The notes under the pieces are model-generated. The model was not told the origin of the DNA. It saw nothing but the letters and a program-made list of their open reading frames with translations, and searched no databases. Below are positions 1 to 9,735 of a stretch of DNA of 64,000 bases, in pieces. The position numbers and the translations under genes are program-made. Origin of the DNA: CAYMCO01 sp964388955 (GTDB lineage: Bacteria > Chloroflexota > Anaerolineae > Anaerolineales > E44-bin32). The stretch covers positions 26,040 through 90,039 of the forward strand of contig CAYMCO010000021.1 in NCBI GenBank assembly GCA_964388955.1. Reading direction: 5' to 3'. Positions within the stretch are counted from its first letter, which is position 1; each line of letters starts with the position of its first letter.

Positions 1-66
1 GACTCGCGGGACGGCTGGCGGGCGTTGTCCCCCCCAGGGTGGAGCGCATGCGCCGAGTCCCGCCCG

Positions 67-1386
67 TCAGGGCGCCGACACGGTCGGTGACACCGCGGCC
101 CAACTCTGGCCACCGTCGTCCGTCCGATAAACCTGGTTCCCCAGCAACCATCCGTGGCTGGCGTCCACAAACTCCATACCCCGCAGATCTTGGCCCGAGA
201 AAGGCAGCGGGCCGACAGTGGTCCACGACACGCCAGCGTCGTGGGTGACAAATAACCCCTGACCGTCCGTCATCCAGCCGGTTGTGGCATCCACGAAATC
301 CGGCCCACCGGCGGCAGAGTGGGATGTCGGCAGCGGCCGAGGGCTCCAAGTCATGCCGCCGTCCTGTGTGGCATATACCACTGCCGCCTGCTCCACCTCG
401 TATATCTCAATCTCAACAAACCCCTGCTGAGAGGTGATGAAAGCCGGTGAGTTCACCACGCACTGGCATTGGGAGAACAAATCGGAAGCAAATCCCGGCG
501 GAGGTGGCGGCATGACCGCCTGCCAAGTGCTTCCGCCGTCGTGGCTGACGTAGAAGAACAGCTGGGCCCCCGGGCAGGCGCCCCCCGCCCACCCGGTCGA
601 ATCATCGGAGAAGGTGAAACCGGTCTTGTCACATACAAAGGGCAGGCTGCTGGGGGTCGATTCCCCCTCCATACCAGAGGTCAGGGAAACCTGTCCCCAG
701 TGCATCCCCCCGTCTGTCGTACGGAGGATGGCCACCGCCTCGTGGCTCATGGCTACACCCAGGCTGGCCATCATCCAGCCATGTTGGTCGTCTGGGAAGG
801 AGAAGACGCCGGGGCCGCCTCCCGAAATCGTCACCGGCTCCGACTCCTCCCACGTCTCGCCGCCGTCCTGGGTTCGGAAGACCGTGAAGGTAGTGGAGTT
901 GGGCCCACTCTCGCCGGAGGGCGGCGGCGCTGAGGCAACCCAGGCGTGCGAAGCATCGAGGAAGTATGCCGAAGCGAAGGTGCCGGCTCCCATGCCTGCC
1001 GGGGAAACGTCTCCCCAGTGAACACCGCCATCGAAGGTGCGATACACGTGCTGGTCTCGGTACGGAGGTGGATTCCCATCCGCAGGCGCCAACGCGCCAG
1101 CAGCCCAGCCCTCGCTGGCGTCCAGCATGTGCAGCGTAAACATCCACAGTGGTTGCCCGGGGGACGTCGTGGGCGCGGCCGTCGGCTCCGCCGCCACTGT
1201 CGCCGTGGATGTGGCCCCCGTCGCTGGGGTGTTCGTCACCGGCAGCAGGGGGGTGGGCGTCTCCGCCCCGCCAGACGGTGGCGGGGAAGTGGGGCCGGGA
1301 GTGGGGCTTCCCGGCGCGCATCCAGAAAGAATCAGCAGGCCACATAACGCACCCGCAATATATAGAGGAGCCGAAGTAGCTTTCAT
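67..1386 (-). CDS. BNR/YCF48-type beta-propeller lipoprotein
   Basis: Predicted exported lipoprotein of about 439 residues. The N-terminus has a short basic start, a hydrophobic stretch and a lipobox ending LSGC, so it should be lipid-anchored outside the membrane. A Pro/Thr/Ser-rich linker follows. The rest is built of repeats with TxDGGxxW-type motifs (DGGVHW, DGGETW, DGGMHW, DGGSTW, DGGMTW, DGGQSW), which are typical of BNR/sialidase-like and YCF48 beta-propellers. The frame is open upstream to 1434, but the ATG at 1386 is preceded by GGAG and begins the signal peptide, so it is preferred. The function of such proteins in non-photosynthetic bacteria is unknown; a binding or assembly role is inferred. 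Confidence 0.8.
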   Translation of the reverse strand: MKATSAPLYIAGALCGLLILSGCAPGSPTPGPTSPPPSGGAETPTPLLPVTNTPATGATSTATVAAEPTAAPTTSPGQPLWMFTLHMLDASEGWAAGALAPADGNPPPYRDQHVYRTFDGGVHWGDVSPAGMGAGTFASAYFLDASHAWVASAPPPSGESGPNSTTFTVFRTQDGGETWEESEPVTISGGGPGVFSFPDDQHGWMMASLGVAMSHEAVAILRTTDGGMHWGQVSLTSGMEGESTPSSLPFVCDKTGFTFSDDSTGWAGGACPGAQLFFYVSHDGGSTWQAVMPPPPPGFASDLFSQCQCVVNSPAFITSQQGFVEIEIYEVEQAAVVYATQDGGMTWSPRPLPTSHSAAGGPDFVDATTGWMTDGQGLFVTHDAGVSWTTVGPLPFSGQDLRGMEFVDASHGWLLGNQVYRTDDGGQSWAAVSPTVSAP

Positions 1387-1673
1387 TTTTCGCTCCAGGC
1401 TGATTGGACGGTCAAGCCCCGTATTGTTCCGCATTCTGAGTATAGTCGCAAAGCCGAATATGCGGCTTATCCTGCGCGGAAGGGGACCTTAGGAGAACCT
1501 TAAGGGCAAGGGGCTGGGATCTGGCGAGAGCGCTGCCCAGCGTCATTCGCCGGCAGCTCAGACCGGGAGCAATACGGTCCCCCCGCAGGAGCCATGGGTG
1601 GCGGAGACGCATTTGGTCGTAAACGGAGCATAGACAGATCGCCCGACTTCTCCTTCCGCACGGACCGGACGCC

Positions 1674-2582
1674 CTACTTCAACGCCTCTCCAGCGTTCCT
1701 GCGACCCCGGCTGCTGCGATGCACGATTAGAATGCCCCCCAGCACCCCCATACCCGCGATCACCTGCCATGAGCTAACTCGCTCACCCAGCAGCGGGCCC
1801 GCCAACAGGGCAGTGAGCACGGGTTGGGCCAGCAAGATCGGCGAAACAAGCGTGGCGGGCAGATAACCCAGGGCGTAGTTGATCGCCAAGTATCCGATGG
1901 TCTGGGTCAACAAGCCCAAGCCCAGGAAGCTCAAATACGCCCTCGTCGGATACCCGACCAGCGGCAAACGGGCGGCCAGGACGTAGGCCAGCAGCACCAA
2001 CGTCGAGATGAGACCGGAGATCCAGAAGAACGAAAGCGAATCGAGCCCTTTCCGGCCATGTTCGGTAGCGAGGACATAGGCGCCGTAGAAGACGCCAGCC
2101 GCCAGTCCCAGGAGGGAACCCCAGCCCAAGGAGACGGAACGCAGGGCGTCGAAGCCCAGGACCAAGCTGGAACCGCCAAAGGCCACCAACAGCCCCAGCC
2201 AGAAAGTGCGGCGGAGCCTCTGCCTGTAGATGAGCATAGCGCCGATGCCCACCCAGGCCGGCGCGGTGTTCGCCAGCAGGGTCGGGTCCGTTGCGCCGCC
2301 GATGACCACCCCGCTGGCCCACATGCCCAGATCCAAAGCGAAAAAGACCCCCGCCAGCAGCGCGTAGCGCACGCTGGTCGGCGGGAGCGGGCGCCGGCTG
2401 CGCAGTCGCCGGAAAGCGGGGAACGCCAGCAGGACCACAGCGATGGCCATGCGGTACAGACTGGTGACTGCGCCGGGCGCGGCCGCCCAGGCGACGAAGA
2501 TTGCCGAGAATCCCAAGCTCAAGATTCCCACAGCGACCCCAATGTAGCTGAGCAACGTCTGCTGCTCCGACAAGTCCCTCAT
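1674..2582 (-). CDS. EamA/DMT-family transporter
   Basis: A 302-residue, strongly hydrophobic protein with about ten predicted membrane segments arranged as two repeated halves, the pattern of drug/metabolite transporters of the EamA (RhaT-like) family. These export or import small metabolites or amino acids; the substrate cannot be read from sequence. The C-terminus is basic (SSRGRRNAGEALK), consistent with a cytoplasmic tail. The ribosome binding site is weak. The gene is co-directional with the flavoenzyme gene upstream, about 120 bases away, and may be transcribed with it. Confidence 0.85.
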   Translation of the reverse strand: MRDLSEQQTLLSYIGVAVGILSLGFSAIFVAWAAAPGAVTSLYRMAIAVVLLAFPAFRRLRSRRPLPPTSVRYALLAGVFFALDLGMWASGVVIGGATDPTLLANTAPAWVGIGAMLIYRQRLRRTFWLGLLVAFGGSSLVLGFDALRSVSLGWGSLLGLAAGVFYGAYVLATEHGRKGLDSLSFFWISGLISTLVLLAYVLAARLPLVGYPTRAYLSFLGLGLLTQTIGYLAINYALGYLPATLVSPILLAQPVLTALLAGPLLGERVSSWQVIAGMGVLGGILIVHRSSRGRRNAGEALK

Positions 2583-2702
2583 AGGACCGTCCCCACGATG
2601 GCGCCTTGCAGGAGAATCCCCGGGAGAATCAACGTTCGCACTGGATTCGCACCCTTATGGGAGGAAGACAGAGTCACCTTGCGACATTCCTGCGGCCCCG
2701 GA

Positions 2703-3800
2703 CTAGGCGGCGATCTCCGGCCGTCCGGGACGAAATGGCTCTATTCCCTCAACGGGCGAGGATGAAGAGATCAAATCGCCCACCAGATCCGCCGTGGCGG
2801 GCGCCAGGACGATCCCGTTGCGGTAGTGCCCCGTCGCCAGGACCAAGTTGGGGATTGCTTCCAGCGGTCCAATGACCGGCACTTCATCAGGGCTCGCCGG
2901 CCGGAGGCCGGCCCATGTGCTGGCCACCTCGTGGCCAGCCAAGCCGGGTGCGATCTCGATTCCCCCCTCAGCGACCCTGGCAATGCCCCCCAGGGTTACC
3001 CGGTCGTCATACCCTACTCGCTCCTTTGTCGCCCCAACCATGGTCTGGATGCCCAGCTTGGGCACCAGGTACCTCCGGGGCGAGAAGACCACCCGGCGCA
3101 CCACCTGCCCATCCACAGCCAATGCCTGCCCGCGCACAGGGATGATCTTCGGCAGGGATACGCCGCCCACTTGGCTGGACCAGCAACCCGCCGCCAACAC
3201 AACCCAATCCCCACGGATCTGTTCGCGCACTGTTTGTACTCCGATGGCTCGGCCATGGTCCACCGTGATTTCGAGCACATTGGCCCGCTTGTACGCGACT
3301 CCCATCTCCCGCCCAGCGGCCGCGATGGCCAATGTAAGAGCTGTGTTGTCGACCCACGCCCCCTTTGGATAATAGAGCCCCGCCATGACGCGCGGATTGA
3401 TGGCCGGCTCCAGCAGACGGATCTCGTCCGCCGTCAACCTTTCAACGGCCACCTCCGTCCCCACGTTGAGCGAATACTCCGCCTCCAGGTCCCCCAAGTC
3501 CGCTTCCTGGAGAGCGATGAAGAGTTCCCCTTCCTGCCGGTAGTAGATGTCACCATGCCCCAACGCCGCCAGCTCGGCCATCACGTCCGCGTAAAGGCTC
3601 GCGCTGCGCAGGTGCAAGGCGTTGAGGTCCCTTGGTTTGCCCACGCTGGCGTGGAAAGTTAGCACCCCCAGAGCGGCCTGGGAGGCCCCGCTGGCCGGGG
3701 CGGAGCGCTCGAGCAGCGTAACGCTGGCACCTCTCTGCGCCAGGCGCCAGGCACAAGCCGCGCCCACGATTCCGGCCCCCACGATAAGCACATCGCTCAT
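2703..3800 (-). CDS. FAD-dependent glycine oxidase / D-amino acid oxidase-like
   Basis: A 365-residue flavoprotein of the DAO family. The N-terminus carries the Rossmann dinucleotide-binding motif VGAGIVGAACAWRLA followed by the acidic end of the second strand. The C-terminus has the ATGHYRNGIVLAPATADLV motif of glycine oxidase (ThiO) and related enzymes, which oxidise glycine or other amines to imines with release of hydrogen peroxide, often for thiazole synthesis. No other thiamine genes are nearby, so ThiO is possible but unproven. The ATG at 3800 is chosen over the longer frame because GGGGAGAG precedes it and it begins directly with MSDVLIVGAG. Confidence 0.8.
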   Translation of the reverse strand: MSDVLIVGAGIVGAACAWRLAQRGASVTLLERSAPASGASQAALGVLTFHASVGKPRDLNALHLRSASLYADVMAELAALGHGDIYYRQEGELFIALQEADLGDLEAEYSLNVGTEVAVERLTADEIRLLEPAINPRVMAGLYYPKGAWVDNTALTLAIAAAGREMGVAYKRANVLEITVDHGRAIGVQTVREQIRGDWVVLAAGCWSSQVGGVSLPKIIPVRGQALAVDGQVVRRVVFSPRRYLVPKLGIQTMVGATKERVGYDDRVTLGGIARVAEGGIEIAPGLAGHEVASTWAGLRPASPDEVPVIGPLEAIPNLVLATGHYRNGIVLAPATADLVGDLISSSSPVEGIEPFRPGRPEIAA

Positions 3801-3975
3801 ATATCCCACTCTCCCCGAATCCATAGTGCGCAGGTGGAGCGTCCACACAGCGCAGCTTGAAGACCCCCGGATAGTATTCCGTCAACAGCCGGACCAAGTC
3901 GAGAAAAAGGGGTCGGCAGATATCTTGAACCTCTACGGAACCCGGATCAAGCATTGGTGCCGCCCGAGCAATCAT

Positions 3976-5583
3976 CTACTCAATCTGATCAATATAATCG
4001 CCCGCCGGGCGCTGAAAATACGGCGCCATCAGCCGGGGCAACCTGGCGGCAAATCCCTCCGGGAGCACGGCGAAGAGATCCGCCGCGCTTGCCACGCGTC
4101 CTCCTTGCTCCTGAGCGTATCTCCGCAGGAACGTATCGAAGGCGGGCTCGCCCAGGCGAGCCCGCAAATCGCGCAAGAACAACGATCCACGTAGATATAC
4201 CGCGTTTACATAGGATCGAAAGGTACGGTGGTCGTAGATGCTGCTGTCCACCCATCCTTCGGGTTCGAAGGCCTGCACGCGGAAGTTCCACCACCAATCC
4301 GCCAATTCGGGATAAACGCGCTCATAGAAAAGGATTTCGCTGTACGTCGCAAGAGCCTCATCCAGCCAAGGCTCCATGGCCTGGTCATTGGCGACCATCG
4401 CGTGCCACCACTGGTGGGAGGTCTCATGCACGGAGATGGCCGTCAGATAGCTGTCCGGGCCACCAGTATAATATCGGAAATACTCACCGCCCACGAACAC
4501 CAGCCCATCATACTCCATGCCATCCGGAAAACTGGATTCGACCACGGAAAACTGCGGTCTCGGGTAGGATCCGAAGGAATCGCCATAGAGTTCGATCGCC
4601 TGAGCCACCGCCTGCAGTGCTGCCTGTCCGGCCGCCCGGTGTTCGGGGAAGACGTACATCGAGATCTCAACCTCCCCGGCATTGCTCCGCAGCACCTCAT
4701 ACTCCTGACTCACCGTCCAGGCGAAATCCCGTCCGGCCGGCAGCCGGCAACGGAATCCCCCCTCAAGCTCTTCACATATGCCGCTCGCCGCCAAGACGAC
4801 CGATTGGGGCGCGTTCCGGATTTGGATGTCCACCATATGATCCGCGCGAGCATATGCCAGGTGTTCACCGACGGCCGCTGGCCGTCGGATCAGCCACTCG
4901 CCCGTCTTGTCATAGGGCGGGACAAAAGGATACCAATCCCCCAAGTTGATCTGGCGGCCGGAATCTCCCAGCGGTCCCGCTGTCGAGGGGATTTCCAGCG
5001 CGTAGTCCACCGAGAATTCCAGCGATTCCCCCGAAGCCAGTGGGGGGGCGAAAGAAAGATCAAGGCGGTCGGCCTCGAGGTCAAATGCCGCGATTCGGGA
5101 GCCCTTTGCCTCCTGGACGTCGATCAGGTGGAAAACCCCCGCTCGGCGGTTGGCCTCCACAACAAGAGGGAGTGCATCCTGAACGCCAGCGGTCTGGTTG
5201 GTGTAGCGAACCTGCATTGTGACCCGAAGGCGCCGCTCCGCAAAATCCAAGGCAGCCCGGAGGTGATAGCCAAGCGCCCCTTCAAAAGGAAAGGAGCCGG
5301 AGGAGGGCCTGCCCAGGTCCGACCATTCCGGCGGTGCATCAATCTCCGGGGAGGGTGACAATTGCGGATGCACGTCGGTTGGAGCGGCTGAAGCCAAAGG
5401 TGTCGCTTGAGGCGGAGGCAGCTCTTCAAGAGATGGCGCGTCAGCGACCATCGCCGGCATGCCTGTTCGAGTGCAGCCTGTGGCCGATAGTATGGCGCCC
5501 AGCGCGAGCGGCAGGCACCGAATGAGAAGGCCGGCTGCCCTGGTCGGTCGGCGGCCTTTGCCAGCGTGCAAGCCGCCTTTCAT
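3976..5583 (-). CDS. M1-family metallopeptidase lipoprotein
   Basis: A 535-residue predicted lipoprotein. A basic N-terminus and hydrophobic segment end in a lipobox-like SATGC, followed by a low-complexity Pro/Ala/Ser stretch. The zinc site HETSH lies near residues 386-390, with the third ligand Glu (in LDEALATYSE) about 18 residues on, the HExxH-x18-E spacing of M1 (gluzincin) aminopeptidases. A GMEYDG segment sits where M1 enzymes carry GAMEN. It probably trims peptides outside the membrane. The chosen ATG at 5583 starts the signal peptide; the frame is open up to 5697. It follows the nine-gene carboxylate operon by 114 bases. Confidence 0.85.
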   Translation of the reverse strand: MKGGLHAGKGRRPTRAAGLLIRCLPLALGAILSATGCTRTGMPAMVADAPSLEELPPPQATPLASAAPTDVHPQLSPSPEIDAPPEWSDLGRPSSGSFPFEGALGYHLRAALDFAERRLRVTMQVRYTNQTAGVQDALPLVVEANRRAGVFHLIDVQEAKGSRIAAFDLEADRLDLSFAPPLASGESLEFSVDYALEIPSTAGPLGDSGRQINLGDWYPFVPPYDKTGEWLIRRPAAVGEHLAYARADHMVDIQIRNAPQSVVLAASGICEELEGGFRCRLPAGRDFAWTVSQEYEVLRSNAGEVEISMYVFPEHRAAGQAALQAVAQAIELYGDSFGSYPRPQFSVVESSFPDGMEYDGLVFVGGEYFRYYTGGPDSYLTAISVHETSHQWWHAMVANDQAMEPWLDEALATYSEILFYERVYPELADWWWNFRVQAFEPEGWVDSSIYDHRTFRSYVNAVYLRGSLFLRDLRARLGEPAFDTFLRRYAQEQGGRVASAADLFAVLPEGFAARLPRLMAPYFQRPAGDYIDQIE

Positions 5584-5697
5584 TTCCCGGGTCCGGCCAC
5601 TTCTCAGATGCCTCCGCCCATGTTTCCTCTGTGCAGGGTGGCTCGCAGGGAGATTTGGCCTTCCGACTCGCAAGGTTCGGCGCGATTCCCGCTGCAA

Positions 5698-7221
5698 TCA
5701 GGAGCCAAACTCGATCCCCTGCGCCAAGGGCAGATCCTTGGACCAATTGATGGTCACCGTCTGCCGGCGCATATAGCCCTTCCAGGCGTCCGAGCCGGAT
5801 TCTCTGCCCCCTCCGGTCTCTTTTTCGCCGCCGAATGCCCCGCCGATTTCCGCGCCCGAAGTACCGATGTTCACATTGGCGATCCCACAGTCCGAACCGC
5901 GCGAGGACAGAAAGGTCTCCATGGCACGTACGGAGTCGGTGAACATGGCACTGGATAACCCTTGAGGTACTCCGTTGTGCAGTTCGAGCGCCTCCTCCAG
6001 GTCCCTGTATACCAGCAGGTAGAGGATGGGCGCGAAAGTCTCCTGCGTGACAATCTCTGTCTGTGTCGGCATGCGTACGATGGTGGGCTCCACAAAATTC
6101 TCCCCCAGGTCCGGGCGGCGTTTGCCGCCTGTCAGCACCTCCCCACCCGATTCAAGCGCCTGGTCCAGGGCCTCGAACATCTCCTCCACAGCCCCCTTCG
6201 TAACCAGCGGGCCCATGAGGGTTCTCTCGTCCAACGGATCCCCGATGCGGACCTGTGCGTAGGCATCCACCAGGCGGCGGGTCAACTCATCGGAAACGTC
6301 CTCGTGGACGATCACGCGGCGGGTGGTGGTGCAGCGCTGCCCGGCTGTGCCCACCGCTGCGAACAGAATGGCCCGCACAGCCAAATCGAGATCGGCATCC
6401 GGGGCGACAATGATGGCGTTGTTACCGCCCAATTCCAATATCGTCCGTCCGAAACGGGCGGATACGATACTGGACACTTGGCGGCCGACCGCCGTCGACC
6501 CCGTGAAGGAGATCAAGGGCAGGCGTTCGTCCTTCAGCATCCGGTCGCCCACATCCGAGCCGCTGCCGATCACGAGATTGAAAATGCCCTGCAAGCCGTG
6601 GTCCGCCATCACCCGGTTGGCGATCTTCTGCATGGCGACGGCGGTCAGCGGCACCTGGCTGGAGGGTTTCCATATTGCGGTGTCTCCACACACCGAAGCG
6701 ATGGCTGCATTCCAAGACCACACCGCGATGGGGAAATTGAAAGCGGTGATCACGCCCATAACGCCCAATGGATGCCACTGCTCATACATGCGGTGCCCGG
6801 GGCGCTCGGACTTCATGGTCGGGCCGTAGAGCTGGCGCGAGAGACCGAGGGCGAAATCGCAGATATCGATCATTTCCTGCACTTCGCCCGCGCCCTCCGC
6901 CCGGATCTTGCCCATCTCCAGACTGACAAGATCCCCCAACGGCTCCTTGTATTCCCGCACCGCGTTCCCCAAATCCCGCACCACCTGGCCGCGCTTTGGG
7001 GCCGGAGTCTGCCGCCAGATGAGGAAAGCATCGTGCGCGCAGCGCACGACTTGCTCGTATGCATCCGGCGTGGCGGCCACTATGCGGGCTATGGGCTCGT
7101 TGTTCGTCGGGTTGATGGAAGAGAGCTCCTTCCCGTCCGGCGCCGCTATCCAGCCTTCTGGGCCATAGCACGCTCCTGCGTTCGACGCCTCGATCCCCAG
7201 CTTCTCCAACAGCGCTTTCAT
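5698..7221 (-). CDS. ALDH7-family aldehyde dehydrogenase (aminoadipate-semialdehyde type)
   Basis: A 507-residue NAD(P)-dependent aldehyde dehydrogenase. The catalytic Cys is near residue 297 in GTAGQRCTTTRR and the general base Glu near 263 in ELGGNNA. The C-terminal FGGEKETGGGRESGSDAWK segment is characteristic of ALDH7A1/antiquitin and bacterial alpha-aminoadipic semialdehyde (piperideine-6-carboxylate) dehydrogenases, which make alpha-aminoadipate in lysine catabolism. It is the last gene of the tight operon and starts 4 bases after the MmgE/PrpD stop codon. Its presence is the main hint that the operon could handle lysine-derived C6 acids, but other aldehyde substrates cannot be excluded. 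Confidence 0.88.
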   Translation of the reverse strand: MKALLEKLGIEASNAGACYGPEGWIAAPDGKELSSINPTNNEPIARIVAATPDAYEQVVRCAHDAFLIWRQTPAPKRGQVVRDLGNAVREYKEPLGDLVSLEMGKIRAEGAGEVQEMIDICDFALGLSRQLYGPTMKSERPGHRMYEQWHPLGVMGVITAFNFPIAVWSWNAAIASVCGDTAIWKPSSQVPLTAVAMQKIANRVMADHGLQGIFNLVIGSGSDVGDRMLKDERLPLISFTGSTAVGRQVSSIVSARFGRTILELGGNNAIIVAPDADLDLAVRAILFAAVGTAGQRCTTTRRVIVHEDVSDELTRRLVDAYAQVRIGDPLDERTLMGPLVTKGAVEEMFEALDQALESGGEVLTGGKRRPDLGENFVEPTIVRMPTQTEIVTQETFAPILYLLVYRDLEEALELHNGVPQGLSSAMFTDSVRAMETFLSSRGSDCGIANVNIGTSGAEIGGAFGGEKETGGGRESGSDAWKGYMRRQTVTINWSKDLPLAQGIEFGS

Positions 7222-7225
7222 ACCC

Positions 7226-8614
7226 CTACCACTCCCTTGGCTGGTCGGCGGCCTCGAAGATCCGCATGTACTCGCCCAAGTCCTCTTGTTCGTCGAAGCT
7301 CCATGTGGCCTCGATTGCCCGACCCTGTTGTTCCTCGCTCAGCACACCCCGAGCGTTGGCCCGGAACTTGGCCTCCAGCTCCGCGTCGCGCATCGGATCC
7401 TCAGGCGCGCCTTTGGCCACATCGGTCTGTTTGGTCAATCGCTCGCCATCCTTGGTTGTGATGGTGACTCTTGCGCGCTTGATTCCCGGGAAGAGGCCGT
7501 CGATTCCCGGGTCGGCGACGACCCTAATCTTACCAAGAAGATCCCGTATCGTGACGTCCCTGAGCTTCCCCTCGGAGAAGGATTCGGGCAGCACGCGCCC
7601 ATCGGCCAGCGCGGCGGCGATGACATACGGAAGGCTGTGATCGGCCGTCTCCTTGGTTTCGGGATGGTACTTGCTTGGGTCCGAGAGGATATCTGCGCCG
7701 CGGGTTGTGGTTTCCACCAGTACTTCACTGATGGCCTCTGGCAGAATGCCGTGCTCACGCCTTAGAGACAGGGCGGCGCTGATGGGCTGGTGGGTCAGGA
7801 CCTCCGTGGGAAAGGCCTTATAGCTGCAATCAGTGATGATAAACTCCTCTCCCAGCCCTTCAAGCAGGCGCTCCGGGTGCCACTCCACGTCCCGCAGCAC
7901 CTTCACGAGGCCCTCCTTCCCCTCGATGACCTCCACCGGCCCAGTGAAGCCCTGCCTCGCCATAAGCGCCGCCAGCACGCCTGCCTGGGCCGCCATTGGG
8001 TCGGCGGCGTTCTTCATGTTCGTCAGGTGCCCGGCCACCACGCCGCCCAACGTGAAATGGCTGCTCCCACTGATGCCCACCGCAGCGACAAGCTGTTCCA
8101 TATCCAGATCGTACATGCGCCCCGCCACCAGCGGGCTGACGAACTGAGTCAGCGATGCATGATGCCATCCGATCTCGCGGATGCCGGGCTCAGCGGCATG
8201 GCACCAGCGCATCTCCAGCTCGTAGGCGATGATCACCCCCAACAGCGCTTCCCGACCTGACTTGCCGTTGGCCTCCGCCGACGCCAGCGCCGCGCCGATG
8301 ATGTCGGAAGGGTGGCTGGGGTCCTGTACCCAATAGATATCGTTGTAGTCGAGGGCGCGCGTCAGCAGGCAGTTCATCAGGGCTGCGTTGGGTGCGCTGG
8401 TGCGCTCCCCGATCCCGATTGCGGTGGCCTGCGGTCTGCCGCCCAGATCGCGGATAAATTGACATATGGCGAGCATATCTTCAGTCCCCACCGCGGCCAG
8501 GGCGCAGCCCATGCTGTCCAGAAGAAAGCGCTTGGCCTCATGTCTCGCCTCGTGGGGGATATCCTCAAATTGCAGGTCGTGGGCGAACTCCGCCATACTT
8601 CTGCTGATGGACAT
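7226..8614 (-). CDS. MmgE/PrpD family protein
   Basis: A 462-residue member of the MmgE/PrpD family, which includes 2-methylcitrate dehydratase (PrpD), cis-aconitate decarboxylase and iminodisuccinate epimerase, so the exact reaction is open. The start is fixed by translational coupling: the ATG at 8614 overlaps the TGA of the upstream dehydrogenase gene (TGATG) and is preceded by GGAGAGG. The frame is open further upstream but that part overlaps the dehydrogenase. In this operon a dehydratase or epimerase acting on a hydroxy-tricarboxylate would fit. No methylcitrate synthase or methylisocitrate lyase of the usual prp operon is present in the window. Confidence 0.85.
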   Translation of the reverse strand: MSISRSMAEFAHDLQFEDIPHEARHEAKRFLLDSMGCALAAVGTEDMLAICQFIRDLGGRPQATAIGIGERTSAPNAALMNCLLTRALDYNDIYWVQDPSHPSDIIGAALASAEANGKSGREALLGVIIAYELEMRWCHAAEPGIREIGWHHASLTQFVSPLVAGRMYDLDMEQLVAAVGISGSSHFTLGGVVAGHLTNMKNAADPMAAQAGVLAALMARQGFTGPVEVIEGKEGLVKVLRDVEWHPERLLEGLGEEFIITDCSYKAFPTEVLTHQPISAALSLRREHGILPEAISEVLVETTTRGADILSDPSKYHPETKETADHSLPYVIAAALADGRVLPESFSEGKLRDVTIRDLLGKIRVVADPGIDGLFPGIKRARVTITTKDGERLTKQTDVAKGAPEDPMRDAELEAKFRANARGVLSEEQQGRAIEATWSFDEQEDLGEYMRIFEAADQPREW

Positions 8615-9732
8615 CAGATCCTCTCCGCTACAGCCCTCGCCACATCCAGGGTGCTGCTCTCCCCACCCAGGTCGTAGGTGCGGACCCTCCCTTCCCGGAC
8701 CACGGCGGAAATCGCTTTCTCCAGCCTGCCGGCCAGCTCCTCCTCCCCCAACCAATCGAGCATCAACCGAACCGCCAACAGCATGGCGGTGGGATTCGCT
8801 TTGTACTGCCCGGCATACTTGGGTGCCGATCCATGCGTGGGCTCGAATACCCCGAACTCATCTCCGATGTTGCCGCTGGAAGCGAAGCCCAGGCCGCCCA
8901 CCAACTGCGCGGCCAGGTCGGAGAGGATGTCACCGAACAAATTGCCGGTCACCATAACTCCGTAGTCATCAGGGTTCTTCAATAGCCACATCATCTGCGC
9001 ATCGATATTCGTCTCCCAGAGGTCGATTCCCGGGTACTCCTCCCCGATGGCGCGGGCCTCGCGCACCATTAGGCCGCTGGTCTCGCGCAGCACGTTGGGT
9101 TTCTCGACGATGGTAACGATGGGATAGCCGAACTTCTGAGCGTACTCAAAGGCCGCTCGGATGATGCGGCGTGCCCCACGGCGCGTGACCACCCGGCAGG
9201 TGATGGCGATATCCTCTCCAGGCACATCGGCAAATCGCCCCATGACGGAGCTATGCCGCTCCAACGCCGACCGTAGATCTTCGGCCAGCGGATGGAATTC
9301 CACCCCGGAATACAGGCCTTCGGTGTTCTCCCGAAAGACCACCAAATCGATGTCGTCTCGATAGTTGAGCGGGTTGCCCGGCAACGCCTTGCAGGGCCGC
9401 AAGTTGATATACAAATCGAAGAGCTGCCGCAAGCGCACGATGGGACTGCGGTAGGAGAGCCCCTCGCCCTTGAGTTCCGGGGCCAGTTCCGCCTCCGCCT
9501 CATCGCGCGGCTTGGATGTGATGGCACCGAAGAGCGCACAGTCGCATGTCTTGAGGATCTCCAAGGTGCGCTCCGGCAGCGGCTCGCCCTCCGTGCACCA
9601 GAAATGCCAGCCGATGTCGGCTGGGACATACTCCGCATCCAACTTCAACGCCTCCAGCGCGATTCGCGCTGCCTCCATCACATCTACGCCGATGCCATCG
9701 CCAGGCATCCAGGCGATCCGGTACTTTGCCAT
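8614..9732 (-). CDS. Isocitrate/isopropylmalate-type dehydrogenase
   Basis: A 372-residue beta-decarboxylating dehydrogenase. N-terminal MPGDGIG, the substrate-loop arginine region LFDLYINLRPCK, FRENTEGLYSG and the C-terminal GDILSDLAA and EPTHGSAPKYAG motifs are hallmarks of the family (isocitrate, isopropylmalate, homoisocitrate, malate and tartrate dehydrogenases). It oxidises a 2-hydroxy acid and decarboxylates it to a 2-oxo acid, or runs in reverse. The substrate-loop residues are not diagnostic to me. It starts 3 bases after the small aconitase-like subunit gene, which argues that it takes the isomerised product. Leucine synthesis is unlikely because no leuA or valine genes are near. 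Confidence 0.85.
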   Translation of the reverse strand: MAKYRIAWMPGDGIGVDVMEAARIALEALKLDAEYVPADIGWHFWCTEGEPLPERTLEILKTCDCALFGAITSKPRDEAEAELAPELKGEGLSYRSPIVRLRQLFDLYINLRPCKALPGNPLNYRDDIDLVVFRENTEGLYSGVEFHPLAEDLRSALERHSSVMGRFADVPGEDIAITCRVVTRRGARRIIRAAFEYAQKFGYPIVTIVEKPNVLRETSGLMVREARAIGEEYPGIDLWETNIDAQMMWLLKNPDDYGVMVTGNLFGDILSDLAAQLVGGLGFASSGNIGDEFGVFEPTHGSAPKYAGQYKANPTAMLLAVRLMLDWLGEEELAGRLEKAISAVVREGRVRTYDLGGESSTLDVARAVAERI

Positions 9733-9735
9733 GCT